From Nitrospira sp. ND1 (lineage in GTDB: Bacteria; Nitrospirota; Nitrospiria; Nitrospirales; Nitrospiraceae), in the NCBI RefSeq assembly GCF_900170025.1, contig NZ_FWEX01000006.1, forward strand, positions 1,821,089 to 1,885,088: a DNA stretch of 64,000 nt, given 5' to 3'. Shown here piece by piece: positions 7,065 to 15,887 of this stretch. The position numbers were made by a program, and so were the translations under genes. Numbering within the stretch: position 1 is the first letter of the stretch; each line of letters begins with the position of its first letter. The notes beneath the pieces are model-generated. The model saw only the letters and a program-made list of their open reading frames with translations, searched no databases and was not told the origin of the DNA.

Positions 7065-7739
7065 ATCGCCACCGTCCTTCGCATCGGTCATCGGGGAGCC
7101 GCCGGCCACGCCCCCGAGAACACCCTCGCCGCTATTTGGAAAGCCCGCTCGTTTCACGCAGATCTCATCGAAATCGACCTTCGCGCAACCAGCGACGGCC
7201 ATCTTGTGTTGCTGCACGACGACACCATCGACCGCACCACCAACAAGAGCGGACACGTGTCCGAGATGTCGCTTGAGCAAATCCAACGGCTCGATGCGGG
7301 GAACTGGCAGCGTGTCCCCACGCTGGAGGAAGCCTTGGACGTTGCGGGACGCGCAATCGGTATGATTCTGGAACTCAAAGTGGAGGGAATCGGCAACGAG
7401 GCCTGCGCGATCGTCAAGCGCACCGGCTTCCCCGGACCGTTGATCTATGCGTCGTTTCTGATGCCGGAGCTGCAGCGCGTGCGGCAAACCGATCCCGACG
7501 CGAAGATTATGGTCTTGCAGCACCGCCGGCTGCCGCCGGACCCTGTAGCCGATGTCGTCGCTTTGGATGCCTCCCATGTCGGACTCCACTTTTCGACGGT
7601 CACACCCATGCTGCTGCAGACGTATCACAACCTCGGACGACAGGTCTTTGTCTACACCGTGAATGAATCGCAAGACATCCAACGCATGCGCAACCTGGGC
7701 GTGGACGGGATCATCTCCGACTTCCCGGACCGCATCTGA
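7065..7739 (+). CDS. Glycerophosphodiester phosphodiesterase family protein
   Basis: The protein has the GDPD hallmark HRGAAGHAPENTLAA at its N-terminus, EIDLRATSDGHLVLLHDDTIDRTT-type metal ligands (Glu and Asp, then His), and the late ELK segment, covering a complete TIM-barrel of about 225 residues. It hydrolyses glycerophosphodiesters to glycerol-3-phosphate and an alcohol; no signal peptide is visible. The start is uncertain: between the in-frame stop at 6969 and the HRG motif there is no ATG, GTG or TTG. I give the ATC at 7065, four bases after GAGGT; a CTG at 7002 is the alternative. Either a rare start codon or a sequence error is implied. Confidence 0.8.
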   Translation: MATVLRIGHRGAAGHAPENTLAAIWKARSFHADLIEIDLRATSDGHLVLLHDDTIDRTTNKSGHVSEMSLEQIQRLDAGNWQRVPTLEEALDVAGRAIGMILELKVEGIGNEACAIVKRTGFPGPLIYASFLMPELQRVRQTDPDAKIMVLQHRRLPPDPVADVVALDASHVGLHFSTVTPMLLQTYHNLGRQVFVYTVNESQDIQRMRNLGVDGIISDFPDRI

Positions 7740-7823
7740 GCTCGGCACAGAGCAGATGGCCTACGGCTCGGAAAGAGAACGGTCCCGTCACTGTCTTGGC
7801 TATAAGCCATTTGCTATTTGCTC

Positions 7824-8360
7824 TTAAGACGCACGTAGCTTCACCACGATCTGCTGGGCAGCGACGCTATTCGGCACCACGATATGACGGTCATCGACCG
7901 TCTTCACCAAAATATAGCCCATGGTCATCTCATCGACCACGCCGGTTTCGAGTCCGGTCGGTGCAGACAGTTGCACACGATCGCCCACCTCGAACGGCTG
8001 ATAGAACAGCAAGGCAAAGCCGGACACCAGGTTGCTGAGCGTGGTCTGCGCCGCCAAACCGAAGAGGATCGACGCCACACCGGCACTCGCCAGCAACGCC
8101 GTCCCTACGGAGTGCAGTTGTGGGATCGCGTTGAAGTAGAGAATGACCGCCAGGGTATAGACCACCACTTGCCCCAGCCTGATCAGCAACGTCGAGGCCG
8201 CCTGATCGCTCAGAAGATACGCCACCCGGCGCACGCCCAACCTGATCATACGAGCGAGGAACCAGGCAATCAGGATAAATAAGAACGCGTAAAACGCAGC
8301 CCCGACCAAGGTGGCAGGATCGATGAAATCTCCGCGAACAAACACGTCAAGAAAAGACAT
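7824..8360 (-). CDS. Small-conductance mechanosensitive channel (MscS family)
   Basis: This 178-residue inner-membrane protein has two to three membrane segments at the N-terminus (about residues 15-40, 55-85 and 85-110), the pore-lining glycine/alanine-rich helix (TALLASAGVASILFGLAAQ), and the start of the MscS beta domain (FEVGDRVQL, DRHIVVPNS). It stops after the beta domain and lacks the large C-terminal cage, so it is a short-form channel. It releases solutes on hypo-osmotic shock. The start at 8360 follows GGGAGGTCCC; the longer reading is rejected. It is convergent with the GDPD gene. Confidence 0.9.
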   Translation of the reverse strand: MSFLDVFVRGDFIDPATLVGAAFYAFLFILIAWFLARMIRLGVRRVAYLLSDQAASTLLIRLGQVVVYTLAVILYFNAIPQLHSVGTALLASAGVASILFGLAAQTTLSNLVSGFALLFYQPFEVGDRVQLSAPTGLETGVVDEMTMGYILVKTVDDRHIVVPNSVAAQQIVVKLRAS

Positions 8361-8466
8361 AGGGACCTCCCATGGCACGGCACGTGATTCAGAATCAGCA
8401 ACTCTTGGGACTGTATGCCATGGAAGAAGGACGGAACAAGGGCGGAAGACCGGGTCGCATAAAATG

Positions 8467-8506
8467 CCACGGGCGACCCTACACTGCGGTGGGAGGTCGC
8501 CCGTGG
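8467..8506 (-). terminator. 3' hairpin of tandem unit 1
   Basis: CCACGGGCGACC pairs perfectly with GGTCGCCCGTGG around a 16-base loop. On the minus strand it is preceded by the small stem GGCGTCCCAAGCGCC and followed by CATTTTATG, a weak T-run, so it may end the unit's transcript or be a structural RNA element. Confidence 0.55.
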
Positions 8507-8755
8507 ATGGCGCTTGGGACGCCGAAAATCGATTATATTGTCGGAACCTCAGGACCCGTTCGAGAAGACAGGGTATCAGGATGTCCGTCGGGGGATAATC
8601 TATCCCAGGAAACTTGTGTGCCTCGTGTTTGGATCAAATCCTTCTCTTTTTGGATGGCTGTTATCCGGTTATCGGATAGTGCCGAGAGGCACAAGCCAGC
8701 GAAGGATCGTCAAACCCGACCGACGATCAGCCCACCCTCAACTCTGCGGGCCGCC

Positions 8756-8782
8756 CTAGTCCGGTGGCGTAAGTTCTTCCAT
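8756..8782 (-). CDS. Tiny ORF MEELTPPD in tandem unit 1
   Basis: GGGGAGGTTCACAG precedes an ATG opening an eight-codon ORF that ends at TAG. The other tandem copy, 516 bp away, keeps the ribosome-binding site, the ATG and the Thr-Pro-Pro centre. This could be a leader peptide whose translation controls the downstream RNA. Without the second copy it would not be called. Confidence 0.3.
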   Translation of the reverse strand: MEELTPPD

Positions 8783-8883
8783 CTGTGAACCTCCCCGGTT
8801 GAGGAGTGGCGAGGTCTCCCGAACAGGCGCGCACTGTCCATCGCCTCGTCACGGTTAACACAGCCCTTGGAATACACAATCCC

Positions 8884-8912
8884 GTCTTACGCTCCTTAGA
8901 AAATCCTGTCAA
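8884..8912 (-). promoter_or_regulatory. Promoter of tandem unit 1
   Basis: On the minus strand TTGACA (8907-8912) is followed after 17 bases by TAAGAC. The -35 box, the spacer (with AAGGAGCG) and its position 125 bp before the tiny ORF are conserved in unit 2. The -10 is a weak match. Confidence 0.45.
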
Positions 8913-8980
8913 TAGAAAAATCGGCCCTAGTCATATTTCCTGATCCGAATCCGATAGGCCGGTTCGAGCTCTCGTTACGG

Positions 8981-9010
8981 CAAGGGCCCCTGCTTGGACA
9001 GGAGCCCTTG
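8981..9010 (-). terminator. 3' hairpin of tandem unit 2
   Basis: CAAGGGCCCCTG and CAGGAGCCCTTG form a 12-bp stem with one mismatch and a six-base loop. As in unit 1, the sequence GGCGCTTAGGACGCCGA lies directly on its 5' side when read on the minus strand. The stem sequence differs from unit 1 while base pairing is kept, so it is the structure that is conserved. Confidence 0.5.
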
Positions 9011-9253
9011 GGTGGCGCTTAGGACGCCGAGTGCTGTCCGTGATGTAGCGGCCCATGAAGACCCGCCGAGTCGAACAAGAGGGAAGAACATCTCGCCGGA
9101 AAAAAACAGCCTGTCATCAACAGGCGACGTGTAGAGATCAAAACCAGTTCTCCGCTTAGGGGCATGACGCGATGATGGAGATCGGTGCGTCTTCGATGCC
9201 GCGAGGCATAGCCGAGAGAGAACCGGCCGACAGAACCGACGAGACGCTTGCCT

Positions 9254-9298
9254 TCAATCCGGCAGGCCGTACGGGCCAGGTGGAGTCGTATCGTTCAT
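9254..9298 (-). CDS. Tiny ORF MNDTTPPGPYGLPD in tandem unit 2
   Basis: AAAGGAGGGTGGACG precedes an ATG opening a 14-codon ORF. It corresponds to the eight-codon ORF of unit 1 and shares an acidic second or third residue and Thr-Pro-Pro. A GTG nine bases upstream in another frame would open a 51-codon reading, which I consider less likely because the ribosome-binding site is too close. Confidence 0.3.
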   Translation of the reverse strand: MNDTTPPGPYGLPD

Positions 9299-9402
9299 CG
9301 TCCACCCTCCTTTCCGTTGCGGGACTCAGTGGGAGATCTAGACGGCAGCCGCGCGGTCTGTCCGGTCTCCCAGCTACCACGATGGAGTCGGGCCGCAAAT
9401 CC

Positions 9403-9431
9403 TATCTACGCTCCTCGAAAAGTTCTGTCAA
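9403..9431 (-). promoter_or_regulatory. Promoter of tandem unit 2
   Basis: TTGACA (9426-9431), a 17-base spacer and TAGATA lie on the minus strand, matching the layout in unit 1. It lies 72 bp after the stop codon of the DUF4412-like gene, so the unit can be transcribed on its own or by read-through. Confidence 0.45.
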
Positions 9432-9503
9432 TACAGGGTGTCGTTGGAGTCCCGATGGCGGCCAGACCGACCGCCATCATCCGGTGGCAGGCAGCATGCA
9501 GCC

Positions 9504-10217
9504 TTACCGGTCCGCCGGTGACCGCCCCTCTTTCATCGCATCGCCGGACTGCTGCCTGATCACGGCCATGTCCTGTTTCTTGTAGTCGGCGGGAGGGAGG
9601 AACAATGCATCGTCGAGGCTTTTCTTTTCGATGTTCACGACTTCCCAGCGAGCCTCCTCATTCCCCTTGGCGTCACGATCCACACCCTTGATCGGAAACC
9701 CGCCGTCCTTAAACAGCTCACGCATCCACCCCGGCAACAACGAAGCACCGCCCGCTTGCGCGCTCATCATCCCGAACATGGCCGCATTCCCGATTCCCCT
9801 CGCGATACAGAGCTCGCCGGTGCTGCCGTCCGACTTGTCTTTCGTGTGATAGATCTCGCACGGATACCCCGCGGCCTGGTCGCGTTTTCCAGTCTTGATG
9901 ACTACAACATCCTCCGACCTGTCCGGCGCAGCCTTGGACGTCTCCCCCGTGGGGATCTCCATATAAATCTTTTCGCCGTGCTGAAGGCTGTACATCACCT
10001 TCTTCTTTGCATCGAAGATCATGGCGCCTTTTTCCGCATCCGGACCCGTTTCCTCAAACCGCAGCTTGTCGCCCTTCAGAAACCACTGCTGCTGCATGGT
10101 CGTCCCGTCGCTCGTCTCATTCAGGAGCATGAGGCCCTCAAAACCACTCGCCGACACGACTACCGCAACAGCCGTCAGCAAGACGCCTCCCGCCAGACCC
10201 AGCATGACCGTACGCAT
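9504..10217 (-). CDS. Exported DUF4412-like protein
   Basis: The 237-residue product has an N-terminal hydrophobic signal (MRTVMLGLAGGVLLTAVAVVVSASG) and a periplasmic domain with features of DUF4412: WFLKGDKLRFEE, AMIFDAKKKVMYSL, then a segment with two Cys (YPCEIYHTKD and GELCIARG) that could form a disulfide. Function is unknown. Start supported by AAAGGAG. It follows a paralogue of the same layout by 31 bp on the same strand, so the pair is a tandem duplication within one operon. Confidence 0.75.
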   Translation of the reverse strand: MRTVMLGLAGGVLLTAVAVVVSASGFEGLMLLNETSDGTTMQQQWFLKGDKLRFEETGPDAEKGAMIFDAKKKVMYSLQHGEKIYMEIPTGETSKAAPDRSEDVVVIKTGKRDQAAGYPCEIYHTKDKSDGSTGELCIARGIGNAAMFGMMSAQAGGASLLPGWMRELFKDGGFPIKGVDRDAKGNEEARWEVVNIEKKSLDDALFLPPADYKKQDMAVIRQQSGDAMKEGRSPADR

Positions 10218-10248
10218 GTCGCTCTCCTTTCAGTCCGGATGCGCGGAG

Positions 10249-11130
10249 CTACTGCCCGCCTTGCGGTTGTACCTGCTGTTTTTTCATCGCCTCGCTGAGC
10301 TGCCTCATGATCTCTTGCATATCCGGTTGCGGCCCGGCCTCACCGGCTGGCTCACCCGCACCGCGGCGCGCGGCTTTGCGCTTTTTCATGTCCTCCAGCA
10401 TCTTGGAGAGATCCGCCTTACCCTGCCCCTTTTGCTCGCGCATCGCCTTCATCCGTTCCTGCATCGCCGACATGTCCTGCTTCGCCCAGTCAGCCGGGAA
10501 GGCAAAGAGGCCGGCATCCAAGCTCTTTTTGTCGATGCTGGTCACTTCCATGCGCATGGATTCCTTGCCCGCTTCGTCATACTGAATGCTCCGGATGGCG
10601 AATCCTCCCTCCTCGGCGAGTTGCTTCATCCAGCCGGGCTGCGAAGACCGCCGAGCATCCTTCGGGTCAGCCCAGAACGTCGCGGCTTTTCCGAACCCCT
10701 TGGCCACACAGACGTGGCTCTTCAGTCGATGCTGTTCCTTGTCGGTGATGCGCCAGATCTCGCAGGAATATCCCGCAATCGTCTCGGTCTTCCCCGTCCG
10801 CTCGACGACCTGATTTTCGAACGCCTGCGCGAGATGCTCCCCACGCTCGCCCGCCAGGCTGAATTCCATATAAGACTTCTGCCCGGGCATCGCCATCTGC
10901 ATCGTTCCGGTCGTGGCGTCGAAGATCATGACGCTCGTGCGCCCTTCGCCGCGAGACATTTCCATGCGGCCCTTGTCACCCTTGAGATACCAGTCCATCG
11001 CGCTCTTCATATCGGTGTCCGCGTGACTGGTCGTCATGTGGAGCACACCTTCAAACTCACCGGCGCGGGCAGAGAGTGGAGCGAGACTCAAGGCAACGGT
11101 CGCGACAACAATCGGCCATCTTCTGTGCAT
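10249..11130 (-). CDS. Exported DUF4412-like protein, larger paralogue
   Basis: This 293-residue protein shares the plan of its neighbour: signal peptide ending near SARA-GEFEG, WYLKGDKGRMEM, MIFDATTGTMQMAM, SYMEF, and conserved Cys in YSCEIW and HVCVAKG. It adds a Lys/Met/Gln-rich C-terminal extension (about residues 205-290, AMQERMKAMREQKGQGKADLS-like) that looks disordered or helical. The ATG at 11130 is chosen because AGGAG lies eight bases upstream. Periplasmic location is predicted; role unknown. Confidence 0.75.
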   Translation of the reverse strand: MHRRWPIVVATVALSLAPLSARAGEFEGVLHMTTSHADTDMKSAMDWYLKGDKGRMEMSRGEGRTSVMIFDATTGTMQMAMPGQKSYMEFSLAGERGEHLAQAFENQVVERTGKTETIAGYSCEIWRITDKEQHRLKSHVCVAKGFGKAATFWADPKDARRSSQPGWMKQLAEEGGFAIRSIQYDEAGKESMRMEVTSIDKKSLDAGLFAFPADWAKQDMSAMQERMKAMREQKGQGKADLSKMLEDMKKRKAARRGAGEPAGEAGPQPDMQEIMRQLSEAMKKQQVQPQGGQ

Positions 11131-11238
11131 GATCCACACTCCTGGTTAGACGAGCGCCTGCAAGACAAGCTGCAGTGTAGCCGAGCGTGGCGGCCGGCAC
11201 CATCCTGAACCGGCGAAGCTTGCCCCTAGAGCAGCCGG

Positions 11239-12072
11239 CTAGACGATCTTCAGCGTCTTGAAATTCACTCCCTTCGGAGCCGGAGGGGTCGAGAGCTTCA
11301 TCGTCGTCAGCGCCTGAACAACCAGTTCCGCCACCACGAGATTGCGATACCATTTTCGATTGGCCGGCACGATGTACCAGGGGGCCTGGTCGGTGCTGGT
11401 GGCCGCGATCACCTCTTCGAACGCCGTCATATACTCGTCCCACAGTTTGCGCTCTTCCAGGTCCCCGGAATTCCATTTCCACCGCTTTTCGGGATCGTGA
11501 ATGCGGGCTTCCAGGCGGGCCTTCTGTTCGTTTTTCGAAATATGGAGGAAAAATTTCAGAATGGCCGTCCCGTTCTCGGCAAGGAGTTCCTCGAATTCCT
11601 TGATCTGATTAAAGCGGCGGGTCACGACTTTGTCCGAGACCCAGCCATGCACCCGCGTAATCAACACGTCTTCATAGTGCGAACGGTTGAAGATTCCGAT
11701 CTGGCCCTTGGCGGGCGCCTTCTGATGCACGCGCCAGAGGAAGTCGTGGGAGAGCTCTTCTGCGGAAGGCGTTTTAAAAGTCACCACCTTGCAGCCCTGC
11801 GGATTAACCCCGGACATGACGTGCTTGATCGTGCCGTCCTTGCCGCTGGTGTCCATGCCCTGTAGCACGATCAACAGGGCGCGCGAGCCGTTGGCATAGA
11901 GACGCTCCTGCAATTGATCGAGTGTCGCAATGAGTTCGTCCGCCGCCGCCTTGGCCTTCGCCTTTCCATCTTCGTTCTTCTTGTACGCCCCGGTGTCATC
12001 GGGATCGAACCGTTTTAATGCCAGTCGGCAGCCGGGCTCGATGCGATAGGCTTTCATGTCACCCTTCTCCAC
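11239..12072 (-). CDS. ppk2: Polyphosphate kinase 2 family protein
   Basis: PPK2 enzymes transfer phosphate between polyphosphate and nucleotides. This 277-residue cytoplasmic protein shows the Walker A motif GMDTSGKDG (residues 72-80), the lid/Walker B region with FNRSHYEDVLITRVHG, and KFFLHISKNEQ, placing it among single-domain PPK2 proteins that usually make ADP or ATP from polyphosphate. The start is taken as GTG at 12072 with GGAGG upstream; an ATG five codons later is a close alternative. It is monocistronic, divergent from the macro-domain gene. Confidence 0.9.
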   Translation of the reverse strand: MEKGDMKAYRIEPGCRLALKRFDPDDTGAYKKNEDGKAKAKAAADELIATLDQLQERLYANGSRALLIVLQGMDTSGKDGTIKHVMSGVNPQGCKVVTFKTPSAEELSHDFLWRVHQKAPAKGQIGIFNRSHYEDVLITRVHGWVSDKVVTRRFNQIKEFEELLAENGTAILKFFLHISKNEQKARLEARIHDPEKRWKWNSGDLEERKLWDEYMTAFEEVIAATSTDQAPWYIVPANRKWYRNLVVAELVVQALTTMKLSTPPAPKGVNFKTLKIV

Positions 12073-12291
12073 AATAGTGCCTCCTTCCACTGACCAAGAC
12101 CAGCGCTTCCTCGCACGATCTCTTCATGAAACAGAGGCCTGCACGCCGACATGGCGAGCGACTGCCTCGGCGACAGCACGAGCACACTCCCGGTCGCGAA
12201 TTAAATTTCTTCCCCCGCTCCATTGATTGAACCGGACGCAGCCTTATGTGATAAGAAATGACCTTATCCCCACATCAAGGAGGCGTCAGTC

Positions 12292-12777
12292 ATGCTCAAG
12301 GAAGTGACCGGAGACATTCTCTTATCCACCGCCGGCGCGATCGCACACGGCATTGCCCCCCACGACAATTTCAAGCAGGGCTTGGCCTTGTCGCTTCGTG
12401 AGCAGTGGCCGGGCATGTACAAAGATTTTCGCCACTATTGCCAAACCTACAATCCCAAACCGGGCGGCGCCTGGTCCTGGAAAGGCCCGAATTCCCCGGT
12501 CATCATCAATCTGTTTACGCAAGAGCCGCCGGCCAGCGATCAGGATCGTCCCGGAAAGGCCACCTTACCCAACGTCAATCATGCGCTCCAGGCATTGAAG
12601 AAGGAACTGCAGGAGCATCAGGTGAAGAGCGTGGCGCTGCCTCGTCTGGCAACGGGAGTCGGCGGACTGGAATGGGAGAAAGTCTATCCCTTGCTCCAGC
12701 AGGCCTTGAAAGACCTGAATATTCCTGTGTACGTCTACGGTCAGTACAAAAAAGGGGTGACGGCCCAGGAAACCTAG
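12292..12777 (+). CDS. Macro-domain protein (ADP-ribose-binding)
   Basis: The 161-residue single-domain protein begins LKEVTGDILLSTAGAIAHGI and contains ALPRLATGVGGLEW, the phosphate-binding loop of macro domains that remove ADP-ribose or bind related nucleotides. The resemblance is closest to the short ALC1-like or DarG/YmdB-type fold. The usual Asn-Ala-Ala-Asn motif is replaced by Ser-Thr-Ala-Gly, so substrate and activity are uncertain. AAGGAGG precedes the start. A small inverted repeat, GATAAG...CTTATC, lies about 25 bp before it. No toxin DarT lies beside it. Confidence 0.8.
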   Translation: MLKEVTGDILLSTAGAIAHGIAPHDNFKQGLALSLREQWPGMYKDFRHYCQTYNPKPGGAWSWKGPNSPVIINLFTQEPPASDQDRPGKATLPNVNHALQALKKELQEHQVKSVALPRLATGVGGLEWEKVYPLLQQALKDLNIPVYVYGQYKKGVTAQET

Positions 12778-12823
12778 CAGGTACAACCACCGGTTCCGGC
12801 GCCAGGGCGATGAGTATCAGGAG

Positions 12824-13597
12824 CTAGGCCGACGCCAGACGGCCTCGGGCCCGGGTCAGATACTGTAGCAAGAGTCCGATCTGCGACTGCCGCGCAAGAT
12901 ACCATTGTGCGGCAGTCGCAGCCTTCTTTCCGATGCGCACCGTGACGATGCGCTCATCCGGCAGCGAAAACACATCCTCATCGGTATCGTCATCGCCGAC
13001 GTACAGAGCACCGGAACTCTTCAGCTGGTGCATCAATTCCAACATCGCCGACCCTTTGTGGAGATTGCCGGAGGGGATGGCATTCACCACGGCTTTGCCC
13101 AACACGAGCCTGGGCGCAGGGGCCAGCATCGACACGGTATGAAAGATCGCCTCACGCGCGAGCTGCGGTGAGCAAGCCTGACGATAATGAAACGTGACCG
13201 AATAGGTCTTGTCCTCTACCACCACTCCCGCTCGCGTCAGATTTCGCTCGTCTTTGGACACCGTCTTCAACCAGGCGCGGCAACAATCCTGGGCCTGGTG
13301 CATGACCCGCTCCGACGTATGCAGCCCTTCGAGCCCGTGATTGCCGATGAGATGCGCGGGGATGCCGTCCACGCGCGGGCTGAGGTCGGCAAGTGAGCGT
13401 CCCGAAATGACCGCCGTCGGCGCCGTCACTGCCAGGGCGTGCAGGGCCTCGCGAATAGGGTGGGTAAGGACGGCGGCATGCCGGTCTTGAACGATTCGCG
13501 CCAGCGTGCCGTCGAAATCGAACGCAAACAACGCCTCGGCCTGGCCGGCCAGCCGATCGAGGACACGCTTGCCTGGAGTGCTGAGCACGTCCTGCAT
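12824..13597 (-). CDS. otsB: Trehalose-6-phosphate phosphatase
   Basis: This 257-residue HAD-superfamily enzyme dephosphorylates trehalose-6-phosphate to trehalose in the cytoplasm. It shows the nucleophile motif FDFDGTLA, the VISGRSLADL motif, GNHGLEG, and the Mg-binding GDDDTDEDVF. It starts eight bases after the otsA stop, so the two form an operon; longer in-frame readings run into otsA and are rejected. The ribosome-binding site is poor, consistent with coupling to otsA. Confidence 0.92.
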   Translation of the reverse strand: MQDVLSTPGKRVLDRLAGQAEALFAFDFDGTLARIVQDRHAAVLTHPIREALHALAVTAPTAVISGRSLADLSPRVDGIPAHLIGNHGLEGLHTSERVMHQAQDCCRAWLKTVSKDERNLTRAGVVVEDKTYSVTFHYRQACSPQLAREAIFHTVSMLAPAPRLVLGKAVVNAIPSGNLHKGSAMLELMHQLKSSGALYVGDDDTDEDVFSLPDERIVTVRIGKKAATAAQWYLARQSQIGLLLQYLTRARGRLASA

Positions 13598-13605
13598 CGG
13601 TGCGA

Positions 13606-15837
13606 TTACCGCCCCCGTCCCGAAGCTTGTCCCACCTGCTTCATCACGCGGATACGACGGCGCATCCGGGCCGCGTCCATGAGCATACGACCGGCCCACC
13701 GGTAGACATTGAACTCCTGAATCAGTCCGCGCATGCTCCGCATACGGGCGCGCTGTTCCTTCGGGGGCATAGAGAGCGCCATGTGCAACGCCGCCGCGCA
13801 CTGGTCGATATCGTAGGGATTCACCACCAACGCCTCCGGCAGCTCCTGCGCCGCTCCGGTGAACTGGCTGAGGATCAGCACACCTTGTTCGTCGTCACGG
13901 GCCGCGATGAATTCCTTCGCCACCAGATTCATGCCGTCATGCAGACTCGTGACAAAGCAGAGCTCGGAAGCCCGGTAATACTCATACACATCCGGCGGCT
14001 CGTGGTGTTTCACCTTCAACACGATCGGCTCATACCCTTCGCGGCCGAATCGCTTATTGATGCGCTCAGCCAGCGCGTAGACTTGATCGTGGAAATGCTG
14101 GTACTGGTCGATGATCGTCCGGCTCGGCGCCGCGATCTGAATGAAGGAAAACTTGCCGACCCACTCGGGCTGCAGCTCGAACAATCGTTCGACGGCGAGA
14201 AATCGCTCGATGATGCCCTTGGTGTAGTCCAAGCGGTCGACACCGATCCCGACCAGCCGATCGGGTCCCATCGCATGACGCTCGCGGATATGCACCCGGC
14301 AGTCCGGCACCGGCCGTTGATTCTCCAACCAGCGCGACGGCCACTCGATGGAAATCGGGTAGGGGTTGACCGCCGTGAGGCGCCCGCCGTAGGACACCGT
14401 GGAGCTGTCGCGGTCGATGCGCGCCTCAAGGATGCGATCGATGCAGGACAGGAAATGGTTTCCATGCTCACGGGTGTGGAACCCGACGATGCTGCTGCCG
14501 AGCAAGCCTTCCAGAATCTCCTGCCGCCACGGGCAGATGCCGTAGCTCTCGGAGTTGGGCCAGGGAATATGCCAGAACATGATGATGGTGGCGTTCGGCA
14601 GCTTCTCACGCACCATCTTCGGGAGCAGCGCAAAGTGGTAATCCTGCACGAGGATCACCGGATCATCCGTCTTGGCCTCTTCCACCACCGCCTTCGCGAA
14701 CCGCTCGTTGACGGCCACATACTGTTCCCAGTCGGAAGTCCTGAACGTCGGACGGACATGCGCATTGTGGCATAAGGGCCAGAGGCCCTCGTTGGAAAAC
14801 CCATAATAAAACCCGGATTCTTCATCGGGCGACAACCAGATGCGGCGAATGTCGTAGGAAGGATGGTCCGGCGGCACCCGTACGTGATCCCGGCTATCCA
14901 CGACTTCCCGGTCCGCTGAACCGTTGCCGTGAGCGATCCACACGCCCGAACAAGCCCGCATCACCGGTTCGAGGGCGGACACCAGCCCGCTGGCAGGCAC
15001 TTGCACCTCGATTTTCTGCCCGCGCCGATTGTGGATGTAGGGCTGGCGATTGGAGACAATTAGAATTTCGTCGCCAGACAGATGCTCATGCAGAATGGTT
15101 TTGAGGCTGGCGGGACTCCAGGTGATCTGGCTTTCATCGCGCATCCGGCGATCGGCTTCCAATTCCCGCACCAGCGCATGGAGATCCTGCGCCACCGGAT
15201 GCAGTTCGGACGAATGGGCTCCGGCGGATTCAGGCGGCAACCCTTTGCTGGTCAACATGGCCCGCACCCCGGCCACCCAGCCTCGCCAGCTGAGTTGCGC
15301 GACGAGCACGGTCACCGCGGAAATCAACCCGGCGAGTCCGACGAAGAGATAAAAGATGTACCACTTCGTATCGGTGCTGCGCTGGTGCACAAAACTCATG
15401 TCGTGGACCAGCATCAGCCGGCCCTGCGCTTTGCCTCCGGACTGAATGGTCGCGACCACCACGTGCAACGGTCCTTGCGCAAACTCCACCACTTCCGAAG
15501 AGCCCGGCGCCAGATGCGCCAGACTTTCGCAGGACAGCTGGTCGGGATAGGTCAACGTCTGGTAGAGCAGACGCTGCTGGGTATCGCAGAAACCCAGCGC
15601 ATAGAGCCGCTCGTCCTGAATGACTTTGTGAAAGTAGGCGAAGATCTTCGTGCGTGAACGCGAAACGACCAGGTCCGCCAACGGCACTTCCATCGTGCTG
15701 GCCAGTAGTTTGGATCGGCTTTCGAGGTCGCGCGTGAACCACTTCAGCGTGAGCGAATCGACGAGGGGCACGACGCTATACGCCACGACTCCCAAAACCA
15801 GCAAGAGGGGAAGGATAAACCGGAGGGACAGCCGCAT
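13606..15837 (-). CDS. otsA: Trehalose-6-phosphate synthase fused to a membrane sensor-like domain
   Basis: The C-terminal 490 residues are a GT20 trehalose-6-phosphate synthase with [40 protein letters not shown] and [12 protein letters not shown]. The first 260 residues are unlike ordinary OtsA: a membrane segment (about 7-29), a soluble stretch of about 130 residues that should face the periplasm, a second membrane segment (about 158-182), then a HAMP-like linker. This is the architecture of a chemoreceptor or histidine kinase input module. Substrates are UDP-glucose and glucose-6-phosphate. Start supported by CAGGAGC. It is the first gene of the otsA-otsB operon, divergent from GH15. Confidence 0.92.
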   Translation of the reverse strand: MRLSLRFILPLLLVLGVVAYSVVPLVDSLTLKWFTRDLESRSKLLASTMEVPLADLVVSRSRTKIFAYFHKVIQDERLYALGFCDTQQRLLYQTLTYPDQLSCESLAHLAPGSSEVVEFAQGPLHVVVATIQSGGKAQGRLMLVHDMSFVHQRSTDTKWYIFYLFVGLAGLISAVTVLVAQLSWRGWVAGVRAMLTSKGLPPESAGAHSSELHPVAQDLHALVRELEADRRMRDESQITWSPASLKTILHEHLSGDEILIVSNRQPYIHNRRGQKIEVQVPASGLVSALEPVMRACSGVWIAHGNGSADREVVDSRDHVRVPPDHPSYDIRRIWLSPDEESGFYYGFSNEGLWPLCHNAHVRPTFRTSDWEQYVAVNERFAKAVVEEAKTDDPVILVQDYHFALLPKMVREKLPNATIIMFWHIPWPNSESYGICPWRQEILEGLLGSSIVGFHTREHGNHFLSCIDRILEARIDRDSSTVSYGGRLTAVNPYPISIEWPSRWLENQRPVPDCRVHIRERHAMGPDRLVGIGVDRLDYTKGIIERFLAVERLFELQPEWVGKFSFIQIAAPSRTIIDQYQHFHDQVYALAERINKRFGREGYEPIVLKVKHHEPPDVYEYYRASELCFVTSLHDGMNLVAKEFIAARDDEQGVLILSQFTGAAQELPEALVVNPYDIDQCAAALHMALSMPPKEQRARMRSMRGLIQEFNVYRWAGRMLMDAARMRRRIRVMKQVGQASGRGR

Positions 15838-15887
15838 TTTTGCTCCTGCAGTTTACTTTGAGACGAAAATCTCTTATGGTCGGGGGC

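Larger units (their letters stand above)
8461..9431 (-). repeat. Two diverged tandem copies of a ~515-bp noncoding-like unit
   Basis: Four landmarks recur with nearly constant offset: 3' hairpin plus GGCGCTT(G/A)GGACGCC tail (8467 and 8981, offset 514), ribosome-binding site with ATG of a tiny ORF (8782 and 9298, offset 516), the GCGCGC/CTGTCC stretch near 8835 and 9352, and TTGACA-N17 promoter (8907 and 9426, offset 519). Together they define two tandem units, each readable as a minus-strand transcription unit of about 410 nt. The copies have diverged strongly except at these landmarks, which suggests selection on them. No conventional protein gene is present in 8361-9503. Confidence 0.6.

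Noticed and set aside
8372-8788. 138-codon plus-strand frame between mscS and the tandem units
   Set aside because: It crosses the duplicated hairpin and tiny-ORF landmarks, has no ribosome-binding site and no similarity between copies.
9156-9398. 80-codon minus-strand frame in tandem unit 2
   Set aside because: Not conserved in unit 1; the strong ribosome-binding site fits the ATG of the 14-codon ORF better.
10021-11208. 395-codon plus-strand frame opposite the DUF4412-like genes
   Set aside because: Both minus-strand genes have signal peptides and ribosome-binding sites; this frame has neither.
13600-14775. 391-codon plus-strand frame opposite otsA
   Set aside because: Shadow of the GT20 domain; no motif, no ribosome-binding site.
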